This document shows, in pieces, positions 27,284-36,717 of a stretch of DNA of 64,000 nt; positions within the stretch are counted from its first letter, which is position 1; each line of letters begins with the position of its first letter. This stretch comes from JAXLVB01 sp046329195 (GTDB lineage: Bacteria; Bacteroidota; Bacteroidia; Cytophagales; Spirosomataceae), in NCBI GenBank assembly GCA_046329195.1, contig JAXLVB010000002.1, forward strand, positions 1,240,001 through 1,304,000. Direction: 5' to 3'. Both the position numbers and the translations under genes were made by a program. Below the pieces are notes generated by a model. It worked only from the letters and a program-made list of their open reading frames with translations. It did no database searches and was not told the origin of the DNA.

Positions 27284-27309
27284 TGGATGGTTAAAATCAT
27301 CCATTTTTT
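27284..27309 (+). promoter_or_regulatory. Inverted repeat just upstream of the MocR start
   Basis: TGGATG (27284-27289) and CATCCA (27298-27303) form an inverted repeat around GTTAAAAT and are followed by six T residues, ending 5 bp before the ATG. It could be an operator for autoregulation or a weak attenuator hairpin. Confidence 0.45.
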
Positions 27310-27314
27310 ACAAA

Positions 27315-28790
27315 ATGAGTAGTCCAATTTTAACACCCTTTAAAACGCTACTGATACTCGACAAACAGTCAGCTTTGCCACTTTACCAACAAATCAGTGC
27401 ACAGTTGATTGAATTGATTCAAAACGGTACGCTTCAACCCGGGCAACGCTTGTTGAGTTCACGTCAGTTGGCCGAAGAATTAGGTTTGCATCGCAAAACG
27501 GTCATCATGGCGCTGGACGAACTACTGGTACAAGGTTGGCTCAGCAGCAAGTTGGGGAGTGGCACCTTTGTATCGGCAGCACTACCGCAAGTAAAGCCGC
27601 AAGCCTTAGCTACAAAAGAAAATGGTCCTTTACGAAAATCAGGTTTTGCGTTTGAAGCCAAGCCTTATCTTAAAATCCCTGTATTACAACATACCGAACA
27701 ACTTCATTTGGATGATGGCTTCCCTGACCCTCGCCTTGCTCCCCTCAAGGAGTTAGCCAACGCCTACAAACGGCATTTGCTGATGGGCAACTCGTATGTA
27801 AAATTGGGTTATGGAGACCCAAAAGGTAGCCTTTCGTTACGAATAGAGTTGGCTAACTACTTGCATGAAACTCGTGGATTGAAAATTACTCAAGATAATT
27901 TGTTGATTGTAAGAGGAACGATGATGGGCTTTGCCTTGACCAACATGGCTTTTTTGAAGCCCTCAGATCATGTAATCATGGGTGAATTGGCTTGGTCAAG
28001 CGCCCGCATTAGTGTTCAACACTCTGGGGCAACTATCCATTATGTACCTGTAGATGAGCATGGCATTGAGGTAGAAGCCATTGCAGCATTGTGTCAACAA
28101 TTTCCGGTTCGGATGGTGTATTTGACCCCGCATCACAATTATCCCACCACCGTTACGCTCAAAGCTGACCGACGACTGGCCCTGTTGAAATTGGCTCAAC
28201 AGCATCGGTTTATTTTATTTGAAGACGATTATGATTACGATTTTCATTACCAAAATAAGCCACTATTGCCATTGACCAGTGCCGACGACCAAGGGCTTAC
28301 GCTCTACTCAGGTTCTTTCACCAAGAGCCTTTCCCCTGCTTTCCGAGTGGGGTATTTGGTGGCTCCTGCCGAAGTGATTGAGCATTTAGCTTACCACCGC
28401 CGGATTATTGATCGTCAAGGTGACCAAGTGTTAGAGAATGCTTTTGCCGAACTTTTGCATGAAAAACTAATTCATAAACATTTGCGGCAATCGCTTCGGG
28501 AATATCGTTTGCGTCGAGATTTTTTTTGTGATGCGTTGCGCACTCATTTTAATGATATGATTCAGTTTACTATACCAGAGGGCGGCTTATCAGTATGGGC
28601 TGGCTTTGACAAATCCATTGATTATCAAACTTTTTTGCAACAAGCTTTTTTGGAAGGACTCACCCTTTCTCGATGCCCCGAAACTAATCCAACCCAACCA
28701 TGGTACAACTATTGTCGGTTGGGCTTTGCTTCGTCGTCGTTAGAAGAATTGGGACGAATTATTGAAATTTTCAAAAAGCTAATTCGCTAA
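27315..28790 (+). CDS. MocR/GabR-type PLP-dependent transcriptional regulator
   Basis: A GntR-type winged helix (about residues 15-85, LYQQISAQLIELIQNGTLQPGQRLLSSRQLAEELGLHRKTV) is joined to a fold-type I aminotransferase-like domain (about 125-491). The PLP lysine is Lys337 in the YSGSFTKSLSP motif, with FEDDYDYDFHY and YLTPHHNYPT as cofactor-site motifs. Such proteins sense PLP or amino compounds and often control the divergent neighbour, here the flavoprotein gene. A DMT-family transporter gene follows at 50 bp and may be its operon mate. Length of 491 aa is normal. Confidence 0.9.
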   Translation: MSSPILTPFKTLLILDKQSALPLYQQISAQLIELIQNGTLQPGQRLLSSRQLAEELGLHRKTVIMALDELLVQGWLSSKLGSGTFVSAALPQVKPQALATKENGPLRKSGFAFEAKPYLKIPVLQHTEQLHLDDGFPDPRLAPLKELANAYKRHLLMGNSYVKLGYGDPKGSLSLRIELANYLHETRGLKITQDNLLIVRGTMMGFALTNMAFLKPSDHVIMGELAWSSARISVQHSGATIHYVPVDEHGIEVEAIAALCQQFPVRMVYLTPHHNYPTTVTLKADRRLALLKLAQQHRFILFEDDYDYDFHYQNKPLLPLTSADDQGLTLYSGSFTKSLSPAFRVGYLVAPAEVIEHLAYHRRIIDRQGDQVLENAFAELLHEKLIHKHLRQSLREYRLRRDFFCDALRTHFNDMIQFTIPEGGLSVWAGFDKSIDYQTFLQQAFLEGLTLSRCPETNPTQPWYNYCRLGFASSSLEELGRIIEIFKKLIR

Positions 28791-28840
28791 GTCGGGTTAA
28801 CACATCTTGTATTTTCTAACTCAATCCAGAGATTTGTAGC

Positions 28841-29740
28841 ATGAAAGAAAACCTACGCTTAGGAATCCTCTACATGGTGGCAGCTAGCCTTGCTTTTGCT
28901 TCGATGGGAGCGGTTACTCGCCTATTGGGGCATCGTATTAATTCTATCGAACTGGTGTTGTTTCGGAATCTATTGGGAAGTGTAGTAGTAGCCAGTACCT
29001 TGTGGAAACGCCCCTTACAACAAGTTGGTGGGAAACTATGGTTGCTGATTTTCAGAGGGATAGTCGGAACAATCGCTCTGTATGTCTTTTTTTATGGAAT
29101 TACGCAAATCGGTCTGCCAGAGGCCATTACCTACCAACAGACTTATCCCATTTTCTTGGCCTTATTATCGGCCTTTTTTCTGGCCGAACGCCTCAACCGT
29201 AGCGAATGGACAGCCATTTTTATCGGTGTGGCAGGTATTGCTTTTATTTTTATCCCCCAAATGCAAGGGAATTTTCTTTCCCTCAAAAACCACTTGTTAG
29301 GTATTAGCAACTCCCTACTAACCGCCTTGGCCTATCTGAGTATCAGAGGACTAAGTCAGTTATACGATACCCGAGCTATTGTCTTGTCGTTCATGGTGTC
29401 GGGGGTGATTATGCCTTTGATTTCGTTACTTATTGGGAGTTATATACCCAATACTCATGTAGAGTTTTTGATTGCGCCTTACGTCTCTCCTACTCCGTCA
29501 GAGTGGATTTGGGTCGTATTGTTAGGTATTTTTGCCTTGATTGGGCAAATTCTGATGACCAAATCGTTCAGCTATGGGAAGGCTGGCCCTATTGCCGTTT
29601 CGGGCTACAGTAATATCCTTTTCTCTTTAGTTTTTGGGCTTTGGTTAGGCGACGCACTGCCTACCTCGTGGGGATTCGTAGGGATTGCCCTCATTATTTT
29701 TAGTGGTTATTTGATTTCGTACAAAGTTAAAGAGGCATAA
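28841..29740 (+). CDS. DMT-superfamily (EamA) transporter
   Basis: This inner-membrane protein of 299 aa has about ten predicted transmembrane helices in two EamA halves: the first to about residue 140 (SLAFASMGAVTRLLG, PEAITYQQTYPIFLALLSAFFLAERL), the second from about 150 to 295 (ALIGQILMTKSFSYGKAGPIAVSGYS). Family members export amino acids, nucleosides or other small metabolites. It follows the MocR regulator by 50 bp, so export of a compound sensed by that regulator is plausible but unproven. Confidence 0.85.
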   Translation: MKENLRLGILYMVAASLAFASMGAVTRLLGHRINSIELVLFRNLLGSVVVASTLWKRPLQQVGGKLWLLIFRGIVGTIALYVFFYGITQIGLPEAITYQQTYPIFLALLSAFFLAERLNRSEWTAIFIGVAGIAFIFIPQMQGNFLSLKNHLLGISNSLLTALAYLSIRGLSQLYDTRAIVLSFMVSGVIMPLISLLIGSYIPNTHVEFLIAPYVSPTPSEWIWVVLLGIFALIGQILMTKSFSYGKAGPIAVSGYSNILFSLVFGLWLGDALPTSWGFVGIALIIFSGYLISYKVKEA

Positions 29741-29779
29741 TTTCCGTATCTTTCTAGCCCATTTTTCCCTTCCAGCCTT

Positions 29780-32700
29780 ATGAGCTTCTTAACCATTTAT
29801 TCGTCTTCGGCTGGTTCTGGCAAGACCTATACCTTAGCCAAAGAATACCTCAAATTGGTCTTGGGTGATGCCTCCGAACAAGCTCGATTCAACAAATATT
29901 ATTACCGAAATATCTTGGCCGTAACTTTCACTAACGATGCCGCCAATGAGATGAAAGAGCGGATTCTCAGCTACTTATATGGGTTTGCGGAGTGGTCGGA
30001 ATTAGATCAAACAGCCAAGAAGAAACTTCAACCACTCCTTACTCAAGTCACTGAAGAAATCAACGCACTTCAATCTAACCAACTTACAGAAAGAGACATC
30101 CAGTGGCGTGCTCGTGAGGTATTTCGGAACATTATTCACGACTATGCCAGTTTTTCGGTCAGTACGATTGATAGCTTCACACAACGTATTGTAAGTGCTT
30201 TTACCGAAGAATTGGGCATTCCTTACAACTTTGAAGTAAGCCTCGAAGCCGACATTTTATTGGAAGCAGCCGTTCAGCAATTACTTAATAAAGTAGGTGC
30301 CGAACACTACGAGTCCTTGACCAAAATCATGACTGATTTTACGCAAGACATGGCTCAAGAAGGAGGCAATTGGAACCGCTTGGCGGCAGACATAGCCAAT
30401 TTTGCACGGATTCTGTTGGAGGATAAGCACCATGAACGAGTAGCACAACTGCATCAGTTAGAACCCAAAGACTTCCTCACAATCAATCGTCAACTATCGG
30501 CTTATCTAATACAAATGGAGGCTCAAGCGCATGAATGGGGCAAACGGGCCTTTGCAGAAATCACCCGACGAAACTTAGAAGCCAAGGACTTTTTCCAGTC
30601 CAATCGAGGAATTTATACCTATTTCAAAAAGTGGGCTGAAAAGCCTGATTTTGTGGCCAATGAGCCGAATAGTTACGTTCAGCAAGCCGTGCAAGAAGAT
30701 AAATGGTATGGTGGCAAAACGCCGCTCCCCATTCAAGAAACAATTGACGAAATCAAGGACTATCTTTCCGAAACGGTAGATAGAATTGAACACCTTCGCC
30801 GGAGCCATCTGCCCCGTTTTAAGGTCTATCAACTGTTAAAGAAGCACTTACCCAAATTGGCCTTGCTCAAACAGTTGAGTCAAGAATTAGAAACCCTCGA
30901 AGACAGCACCAACGCCGTTCATATCTCCAAGTTTAACCGTAAAATTTTAGACATCGTTTTGAACGAACCCATTCCGTTTATTTACGAACGCTTGGGCGAA
31001 AAATACTATCACATTTTGATTGATGAGTTTCAGGACACTTCTGTTTTACAGTGGACCAACTTTATGCCCTTGATTGACAATAGTTTGGCCTACGAACGCA
31101 AAAACCTCTTGGTGGGCGATGCCAAACAAAGTATCTATCGGTTTAGAGGGGGCGAAATGGAACAAATTGTGTACTTACACCGAGGAGAAACGAGTCCATT
31201 GATTCCCGAAAACGACTATTCGGAGGTGATTACAGAGCGTTATTTCAACATTGAGCGGAATATCAATCCTCAGGTGTTGCAAACCAATTATCGAAGTGCA
31301 CAGGAAATCATCGAGTTCAACAACGATTTTTTTGAACTAATTACTCAAAACTACAATACCGATGGGGCTTTGGTAGGCAAGGCTTACAGCGATTTTAGGC
31401 AATTGACTCACGGCGGTACCAAAAGCGGTGGCCATGTTGAAATTGATTTTTTACCCAAGACCGATGCCGATTCTGAAGACGAAGTTACGCTCAACCGAGT
31501 ATGGGAACTGGTTCAGCAACTAGTACGTGAAGAGGGTTTTCGCCCCAAAGACATTGCAGTTTTGTGTCGAAAAAACAAACAGTCGGGCAAAGTGGCCAAC
31601 TTCCTGAAAGACAGATATTTTGAATATGAGGACGGACGGCGAGAGTTAGTCGAAATCGTTTCGCAAGATTCGCTAAGTTTGAGTTTTTCGGAAGCTATCA
31701 ATCTAGTTACTTCCGTAATGTGGGTCATCCTTTCGCCGGTGCATGAGTTGGCGCAATACGAAGCCTTGTACTTGTTTCATAAAATAGTTTTGAAGCAAAT
31801 TCCTGATACACAGACCAATCAGAGCATCCGAGAAATTGTAAACGACACAAATCCGAATACCTTTTTTGAGCATCTAAAAGAAAAAGGCGTTCGTCTCGAC
31901 CCCTTCAAACTCCAGCAAGCAGGGCTGTACGAATTAGCGGAAGAGCTAATTGGGGTCTTTCGGTTATTTGAACGCTCGCACGAAACACCCTATCTTTTTC
32001 GTTTCTTGGATGTTGTTCACGATTTTAGTCTGCGGCAGAGCAACCAACTATCTGATTTTCTGGATTATTGGGACAAGAAAAAAACAGCACTGTCTATTAT
32101 TACCGAAGCCGACCGAGACGCCGTCACCATTACTTCGGTACACAAATCGAAAGGGCTGGAGTATCCGGTGGTGATTATTCCGTATGCCAATTGGAAAACC
32201 ACCCCCGATTACCGAGATAGGATATGGGCAGAATTGTCGCCCGAGCAGTTTCCTGAACTAAGCCTTGAAGCCACCGCCGAATTACCCAATCGGCATTTGG
32301 CCGTTGGCACGTTTGAGCTAAACTCCAAATTAGAGCAAACGCCCATCGAACCACTTTACGAACACGAAAAAGAGTTGACTTTTTTAGATAATCTCAACTC
32401 CTTGTACGTGGCACTTACTCGCCCAACCATGCGTCTGTACGTGCTTGTTCCTGCAAAAGACCCCGAAAAACTCAAGGGAAATGTGGGTGAGTTATTTTAT
32501 CAATATGTACAGGCCAAAGGACTTTATCAACCCGACCAAGGCATTTTTGTGATTAACGAAGGCAAACCAAATGCGGCCTCCAACCAACCCAATCAGCAAG
32601 AAGTAACGCTCCAAATACCTGAAATCATCAGTTATGACCGTACCGATAAGGTTCGGCTGCGGCATCAGGCAGAGCGAGTATTTGATTTGGAAACATTTGA

Positions 32701-33127
32701 ATTGAGCAAAGATTGGGGCAACAAAGTACATAGTGCGTTCTCGCAAATTAGAGCTAAAGAAGATATACCTGAGGCAATTCAAGACATGGTTTTCAAGGGG
32801 GAAATCACCCCTTCAGAATCGAAAGAACTGCGGGAAAAGATTGAAAAAATCTTGCAACTTCCCGAATTAGAAAACTTGTATTCAGGCAGTTACAATGCCG
32901 AAAACGAACGAGAAATTTTACTCCCAAACTCCCAACTTCGACCCGACCGAGTGGTTTTTTTGCCTGATAAAGTCGTGATTTTGGATTACAAAACGGGTGC
33001 GCCAAAAGACTCTCATCAAGAGCAAATCAAGCGATATGCTCGGCTATTTCATCAAATGGAGTATCCAATCGTTGAAGCCAAGTTAATTTATATTGAAAGT
33101 GAGGAAGTTAAGCGAGTGGACGTATAA
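29780..33127 (+). CDS. AddA-like UvrD-family helicase with C-terminal nuclease domain
   Basis: This is an SF1A helicase of 1115 aa related to AddA/RecB. Walker A lies at the very N-terminus (SSAGSGKTYTL, Lys15). Further motifs are SVSTIDSFTQRIVSAF, the DEFQD Walker B (LIDEFQDTSVLQW), LLVGDAKQSIYRFRGGE, TSVHKSKGLEYPVVI (motif V) and LYVALTRP (motif VI). The C-terminus has a RecB-type nuclease core, LRPDRVV and VILDYKTG with conserved Asp and Lys. It probably processes double-strand breaks for recombination. The AddB-like partner is not next to it. Confidence 0.88.
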   Translation: MSFLTIYSSSAGSGKTYTLAKEYLKLVLGDASEQARFNKYYYRNILAVTFTNDAANEMKERILSYLYGFAEWSELDQTAKKKLQPLLTQVTEEINALQSNQLTERDIQWRAREVFRNIIHDYASFSVSTIDSFTQRIVSAFTEELGIPYNFEVSLEADILLEAAVQQLLNKVGAEHYESLTKIMTDFTQDMAQEGGNWNRLAADIANFARILLEDKHHERVAQLHQLEPKDFLTINRQLSAYLIQMEAQAHEWGKRAFAEITRRNLEAKDFFQSNRGIYTYFKKWAEKPDFVANEPNSYVQQAVQEDKWYGGKTPLPIQETIDEIKDYLSETVDRIEHLRRSHLPRFKVYQLLKKHLPKLALLKQLSQELETLEDSTNAVHISKFNRKILDIVLNEPIPFIYERLGEKYYHILIDEFQDTSVLQWTNFMPLIDNSLAYERKNLLVGDAKQSIYRFRGGEMEQIVYLHRGETSPLIPENDYSEVITERYFNIERNINPQVLQTNYRSAQEIIEFNNDFFELITQNYNTDGALVGKAYSDFRQLTHGGTKSGGHVEIDFLPKTDADSEDEVTLNRVWELVQQLVREEGFRPKDIAVLCRKNKQSGKVANFLKDRYFEYEDGRRELVEIVSQDSLSLSFSEAINLVTSVMWVILSPVHELAQYEALYLFHKIVLKQIPDTQTNQSIREIVNDTNPNTFFEHLKEKGVRLDPFKLQQAGLYELAEELIGVFRLFERSHETPYLFRFLDVVHDFSLRQSNQLSDFLDYWDKKKTALSIITEADRDAVTITSVHKSKGLEYPVVIIPYANWKTTPDYRDRIWAELSPEQFPELSLEATAELPNRHLAVGTFELNSKLEQTPIEPLYEHEKELTFLDNLNSLYVALTRPTMRLYVLVPAKDPEKLKGNVGELFYQYVQAKGLYQPDQGIFVINEGKPNAASNQPNQQEVTLQIPEIISYDRTDKVRLRHQAERVFDLETFELSKDWGNKVHSAFSQIRAKEDIPEAIQDMVFKGEITPSESKELREKIEKILQLPELENLYSGSYNAENEREILLPNSQLRPDRVVFLPDKVVILDYKTGAPKDSHQEQIKRYARLFHQMEYPIVEAKLIYIESEEVKRVDV

Positions 33128-33172
33128 TCAATTTCAGTTAGAGTACTCTTTCCATTTAAACCTTCATCAAAA

Positions 33173-35305
33173 ATGAAAAAGCATTACCTACTATGGATGG
33201 CTGTATTGACACTGGCCTCCTGTCAAAACAAAAAAAATGAATCAACTTCCATGAATCAAACGCCTTTGACTTATCCCAAAACACAAAAGGACACCACAGT
33301 TTTCGACACCTATTTCGGTACTAAAGTGGCCGATCCCTATCGTTGGCTCGAAAACGACACCTCTGTCGCTACCAAAGCATGGGTCACAGCCGAAAACAAA
33401 GTCACATTCGGGTATTTGGACAAAATTCCATTTCGAGAAAAAATTCGCTCTCGACTCAAAGAAATCATCAATTACCCACGGTATGGTTCGCCCTTTCGGG
33501 CAGGTGACTATTATTTCTACACTAAGAACGATGGTCTTCAGAATCAGTCGGTTACCTATATCCAGAAAGGACTGGAGGGTAAGGCAGAGGTATTTCTTGA
33601 CCCCAATTCCTTGTCAAAAGACGGAACAACTCGGGCTAATTTGAGTAGTATTTCGCATGATAAAAAATACGTAACAGTCAGCCTCAATCCTTCGGGAGGC
33701 GACTGGCAAGAAATGGAAATTTACGAAGTAGCTACCAAAAAGAAACTGTCTGACAAACTTCAATGGATTAAATTCAGTGGGGCAAGTTGGTATAAAAACG
33801 GCTTTTTTTATAGCCGATATGACGAGCCAAAAAAAGGCGAAGAGCTTTCGGGAGCCAATAAATTCCACAAGGTATATTACCATCAATTAGGCGACCCACA
33901 AGCCAAAGACAAATTAATTTATACTGACCCCAAGCATCCTCTTCGGTACTTTAATCTAAGTACGACCGAAGACGAACGGTATGCCATTTTGTACATTTCG
34001 GAAGGTACCGATGGTGCCGAAATCTTGTTTAAAGACCTCCAAGCAGGTGATAAAGATTTCAAATTACTGTTCAAAGGATTTGAAAACAATTATTCGGTCA
34101 TTGACAATGTGGGTAGTCAGTTAGTGGTGCATCACAACAATGGTGCCCCGAACTACAAGGTATCGTTGGTTGACCCCAAAACAGGTAAAATGACTGATTT
34201 TGTACCTGAAAAAGAAGAAAAATTGGATGGAGTGGGTACCGCAGGCGGAAAGCTATTTGTTAGTTATTTAAAAGACGTAACTACCAAAGTGTATCAGTAC
34301 GATTTAACAACCAAGCTATTGGACAGAGAAATACCCATGCCAGGTCTGGGGTCGGCATGGGGTTTTGGCGGCGAAAAAGATGATAAAGAATTGTTCTATA
34401 CCTTTAGTTCTTATACCGTTCCTCCCACCATTTATCGCTACAAAATCACCGAAGGGAAGTCTGAAATTTTCCGACAGCCCGAGGTTAAATTTAATCCTGA
34501 CGATTACGAAACCAAACAGGTATTTTACCCCAGCAAGGATGGCACCAAAATCCCGATGTTTATTACTTACAAAAAAGGGATTACCTTGGATGGCACCGCT
34601 CCCACCCTCTTGTATGCGTATGGTGGGTTCAATGTCAACCTAACACCCTACTTTAGCTCGGAGCAATTGGTGTTGCTCGAAAATGGCGGAATTTATGCCG
34701 TGGCTAACCTTCGAGGTGGTGGCGAATACGGTGAAAAATGGCACAAAGCTGGGATGCTCCAAAACAAACAAAAAGTGTTTGACGATTTCATTGCCGCAGC
34801 CGAATACCTCATCCAAGAAAAATACACCTCAAAAGACCGACTGGCCATCGAAGGTGGGTCTAATGGCGGATTATTGATAGGAGCCGTGATGTGTCAGCGA
34901 CCTGACTTGTGCAAGGTGGCCTTTCCTGAAGTCGGGGTAATGGATATGCTGAGATTTCATAAATTCACTGTCGGCTGGGGCTGGGTGGTTGAGTATGGTT
35001 CTAGCGAAAGAAGTAAGGAAGATTTTGACAATTTGTATGGTTATTCACCGCTGCACAACCTGAAGGCAGGAACCGAATACCCTGCAACACTCATTACCAC
35101 TGCCGACCACGACGACCGTGTGGTACCAGCCCATTCGTTTAAGTTTGCTGCTACCTTGCAAGAAAAACACAAAGGCCATAATCCCGTCTTGATTCGGATC
35201 GAAACCAAGGCAGGTCATGGCGGCAGTAGCTTAGCCAAAGCCATAGATTCGAGTACCGATATTTTCTCGTTTATGTTTTACAACATGGGGATTGAACCTC
35301 AATAA
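33173..35305 (+). CDS. Prolyl oligopeptidase family (S9A) lipoprotein
   Basis: A lipoprotein signal (MKKHYLLWMAVLTLASC, lipid Cys17) precedes the mature enzyme, which should be envelope-anchored. The seven-blade propeller (about residues 80-430) is followed by the alpha/beta-hydrolase domain, with nucleophile Ser in GGSNGGLLIGA, Asp in TTADHDDRVVPAHS and His in KAGHGG. The DPYRWLEN motif near the N-terminus is diagnostic of S9A. It cleaves proline-containing peptides. At 710 aa it is typical. Confidence 0.93.
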   Translation: MKKHYLLWMAVLTLASCQNKKNESTSMNQTPLTYPKTQKDTTVFDTYFGTKVADPYRWLENDTSVATKAWVTAENKVTFGYLDKIPFREKIRSRLKEIINYPRYGSPFRAGDYYFYTKNDGLQNQSVTYIQKGLEGKAEVFLDPNSLSKDGTTRANLSSISHDKKYVTVSLNPSGGDWQEMEIYEVATKKKLSDKLQWIKFSGASWYKNGFFYSRYDEPKKGEELSGANKFHKVYYHQLGDPQAKDKLIYTDPKHPLRYFNLSTTEDERYAILYISEGTDGAEILFKDLQAGDKDFKLLFKGFENNYSVIDNVGSQLVVHHNNGAPNYKVSLVDPKTGKMTDFVPEKEEKLDGVGTAGGKLFVSYLKDVTTKVYQYDLTTKLLDREIPMPGLGSAWGFGGEKDDKELFYTFSSYTVPPTIYRYKITEGKSEIFRQPEVKFNPDDYETKQVFYPSKDGTKIPMFITYKKGITLDGTAPTLLYAYGGFNVNLTPYFSSEQLVLLENGGIYAVANLRGGGEYGEKWHKAGMLQNKQKVFDDFIAAAEYLIQEKYTSKDRLAIEGGSNGGLLIGAVMCQRPDLCKVAFPEVGVMDMLRFHKFTVGWGWVVEYGSSERSKEDFDNLYGYSPLHNLKAGTEYPATLITTADHDDRVVPAHSFKFAATLQEKHKGHNPVLIRIETKAGHGGSSLAKAIDSSTDIFSFMFYNMGIEPQ

Positions 35306-35434
35306 CCTAACACAAAATTCGGTGATGGTGGAGATTTGTACTCTCCTCATCGCCTAGGTTTGGTGTGAATGAGTATATCCGCCACACCCTATTAAATTTC
35401 AAAAAGCCTATTTACCTTTACGCCCCAAATTAAC

Positions 35435-36421
35435 ATGTCAATGGCTGTGAAAAAACAACTTCTTTTTTGGATGGTCGTTTCGTTGTTGAGTTTATTCCAA
35501 CAAGAAACATACGCACAACAAGACCAACTTTATTATACCTATTTGTTTAATCCTCTGGCACTTAACCCTGCTTATGCAGGCAGTAGCGAAATCACCAGTC
35601 TATCCTTAGTGAGAAGAATGCGCTCTATTGCTCTACAAAATACGCCTTCTTCTTCCTATTTCTCAATGGATTTTCCCGTAAGCCCCAGTAGTCTGTCAGG
35701 GATTGGTCTGCAAGCCTTCTATGACAATTACTCGGTGGGGCAAGCGGGTGTGTATTTAAGTTATGCCTATCGGATGAACGTTGGCGAAACGGGAACGATT
35801 TCCATTGGACTTCAAAGTGGGTTCACCCAAGTTCGTTCTACCAATTACCTGTCTGTCAATGAGTTTAAACTAAACATTGGGACTGGCGTGTATTATCGCA
35901 ACCAAAACGCCTACATCGGCGTGGGTATTCCGAGTTTACTCAAAACGACCACCAAAGCAAGTGGAACAGGCGGTTCGGTTAGTTTGTATGAGTTTTATCA
36001 ACCTGTTTTCATCACAGCTGGCTATACGCTTCATGCTACCGAAAAAGTGGATATTAAAGGAGGTATTGTGGTCCGAAACTATTTGAACAATGCCGTAGCT
36101 TCCGGTAAAAAAACGGTGTTTGATTACAATGCTATGGCTTGGTTCAATAATAAATTGGGCATTGGACTTTGGTACCAAAACACCGGTTCAGAATTTAGTG
36201 ATACTGCCCTTCAACTCTCTGCCGAAGTCAATATGGGTAACTTTCGCTTTGGCTATGCCTATGACTTTAAGGCCAACAATGGTACTCCCGTTTCGGGTAC
36301 GAACCCAATTACTGGCGGTGTAACCACAGCAAGTGGCCTTCATACCTTATTGATTCGATACGGCTGGGATTCGGGCAATGGCAAGATGTCAACGCCACGG
36401 TATTTTAAAAAAAACTTTTAG
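35435..36421 (+). CDS. PorP/SprF family type IX secretion-associated outer-membrane protein
   Basis: A signal peptide (to about YAQQ, residue 29) is followed by the family opening DQLYYTYLFNPLALNPAYAGS and a series of amphipathic strands (SYFSMDFPVS, GIGLQAFYDNY, GIGLWYQNTGSE, FRFGYAYDFKA), a beta-barrel pattern. PorP/SprF proteins work with the type IX machinery in cargo secretion or anchoring; many genomes hold several paralogues. The window's two T9SS cargo proteins at 8-13.6 kb are possible clients but are not linked. The start may also be the ATG two codons downstream. Confidence 0.88.
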   Translation: MSMAVKKQLLFWMVVSLLSLFQQETYAQQDQLYYTYLFNPLALNPAYAGSSEITSLSLVRRMRSIALQNTPSSSYFSMDFPVSPSSLSGIGLQAFYDNYSVGQAGVYLSYAYRMNVGETGTISIGLQSGFTQVRSTNYLSVNEFKLNIGTGVYYRNQNAYIGVGIPSLLKTTTKASGTGGSVSLYEFYQPVFITAGYTLHATEKVDIKGGIVVRNYLNNAVASGKKTVFDYNAMAWFNNKLGIGLWYQNTGSEFSDTALQLSAEVNMGNFRFGYAYDFKANNGTPVSGTNPITGGVTTASGLHTLLIRYGWDSGNGKMSTPRYFKKNF

Positions 36422-36424
36422 CAA

Positions 36425-36470
36425 AAAAGCCTCTAAATGAAGTTGAGAGACTACATTTGGAGGCTTTTCA
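36425..36470 (+). terminator. Terminator after the PorP/SprF gene
   Basis: A 15-bp stem with one wobble (AAAAGCCTCTAAATG / CATTTGGAGGCTTTT) begins 3 bp after the stop codon and ends in TTTT. Confidence 0.85.
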
Positions 36471-36631
36471 TTCTTTATAAAACGAAAATCTATCTCTAAA
36501 AATAATCCAACAATTCATCTCAAATCAATAAAAATATCTTGAAATTGTTTTAATCTGGCCAGTAAAAACAAAAACCTTGATTTTTTATTGAAATTTCTCA
36601 ACGCTTTCCTCCTTGTTTCGACTTGAACCGT

Positions 36632-36639
36632 TAATTTTG
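36632..36639 (+). promoter_or_regulatory. Promoter -7 element for sucA
   Basis: TAATTTTG matches the consensus exactly and lies 78 bp before the sucA ATG, in an AT-rich leader. Confidence 0.5.
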
Positions 36640-36717
36640 CGAAAATTTTTAACGAAATCTTCAACTTTCTTGTTAGGTTGATAGATAATTTGTTCTTTTT
36701 GATTTAGAAACCCCAAC

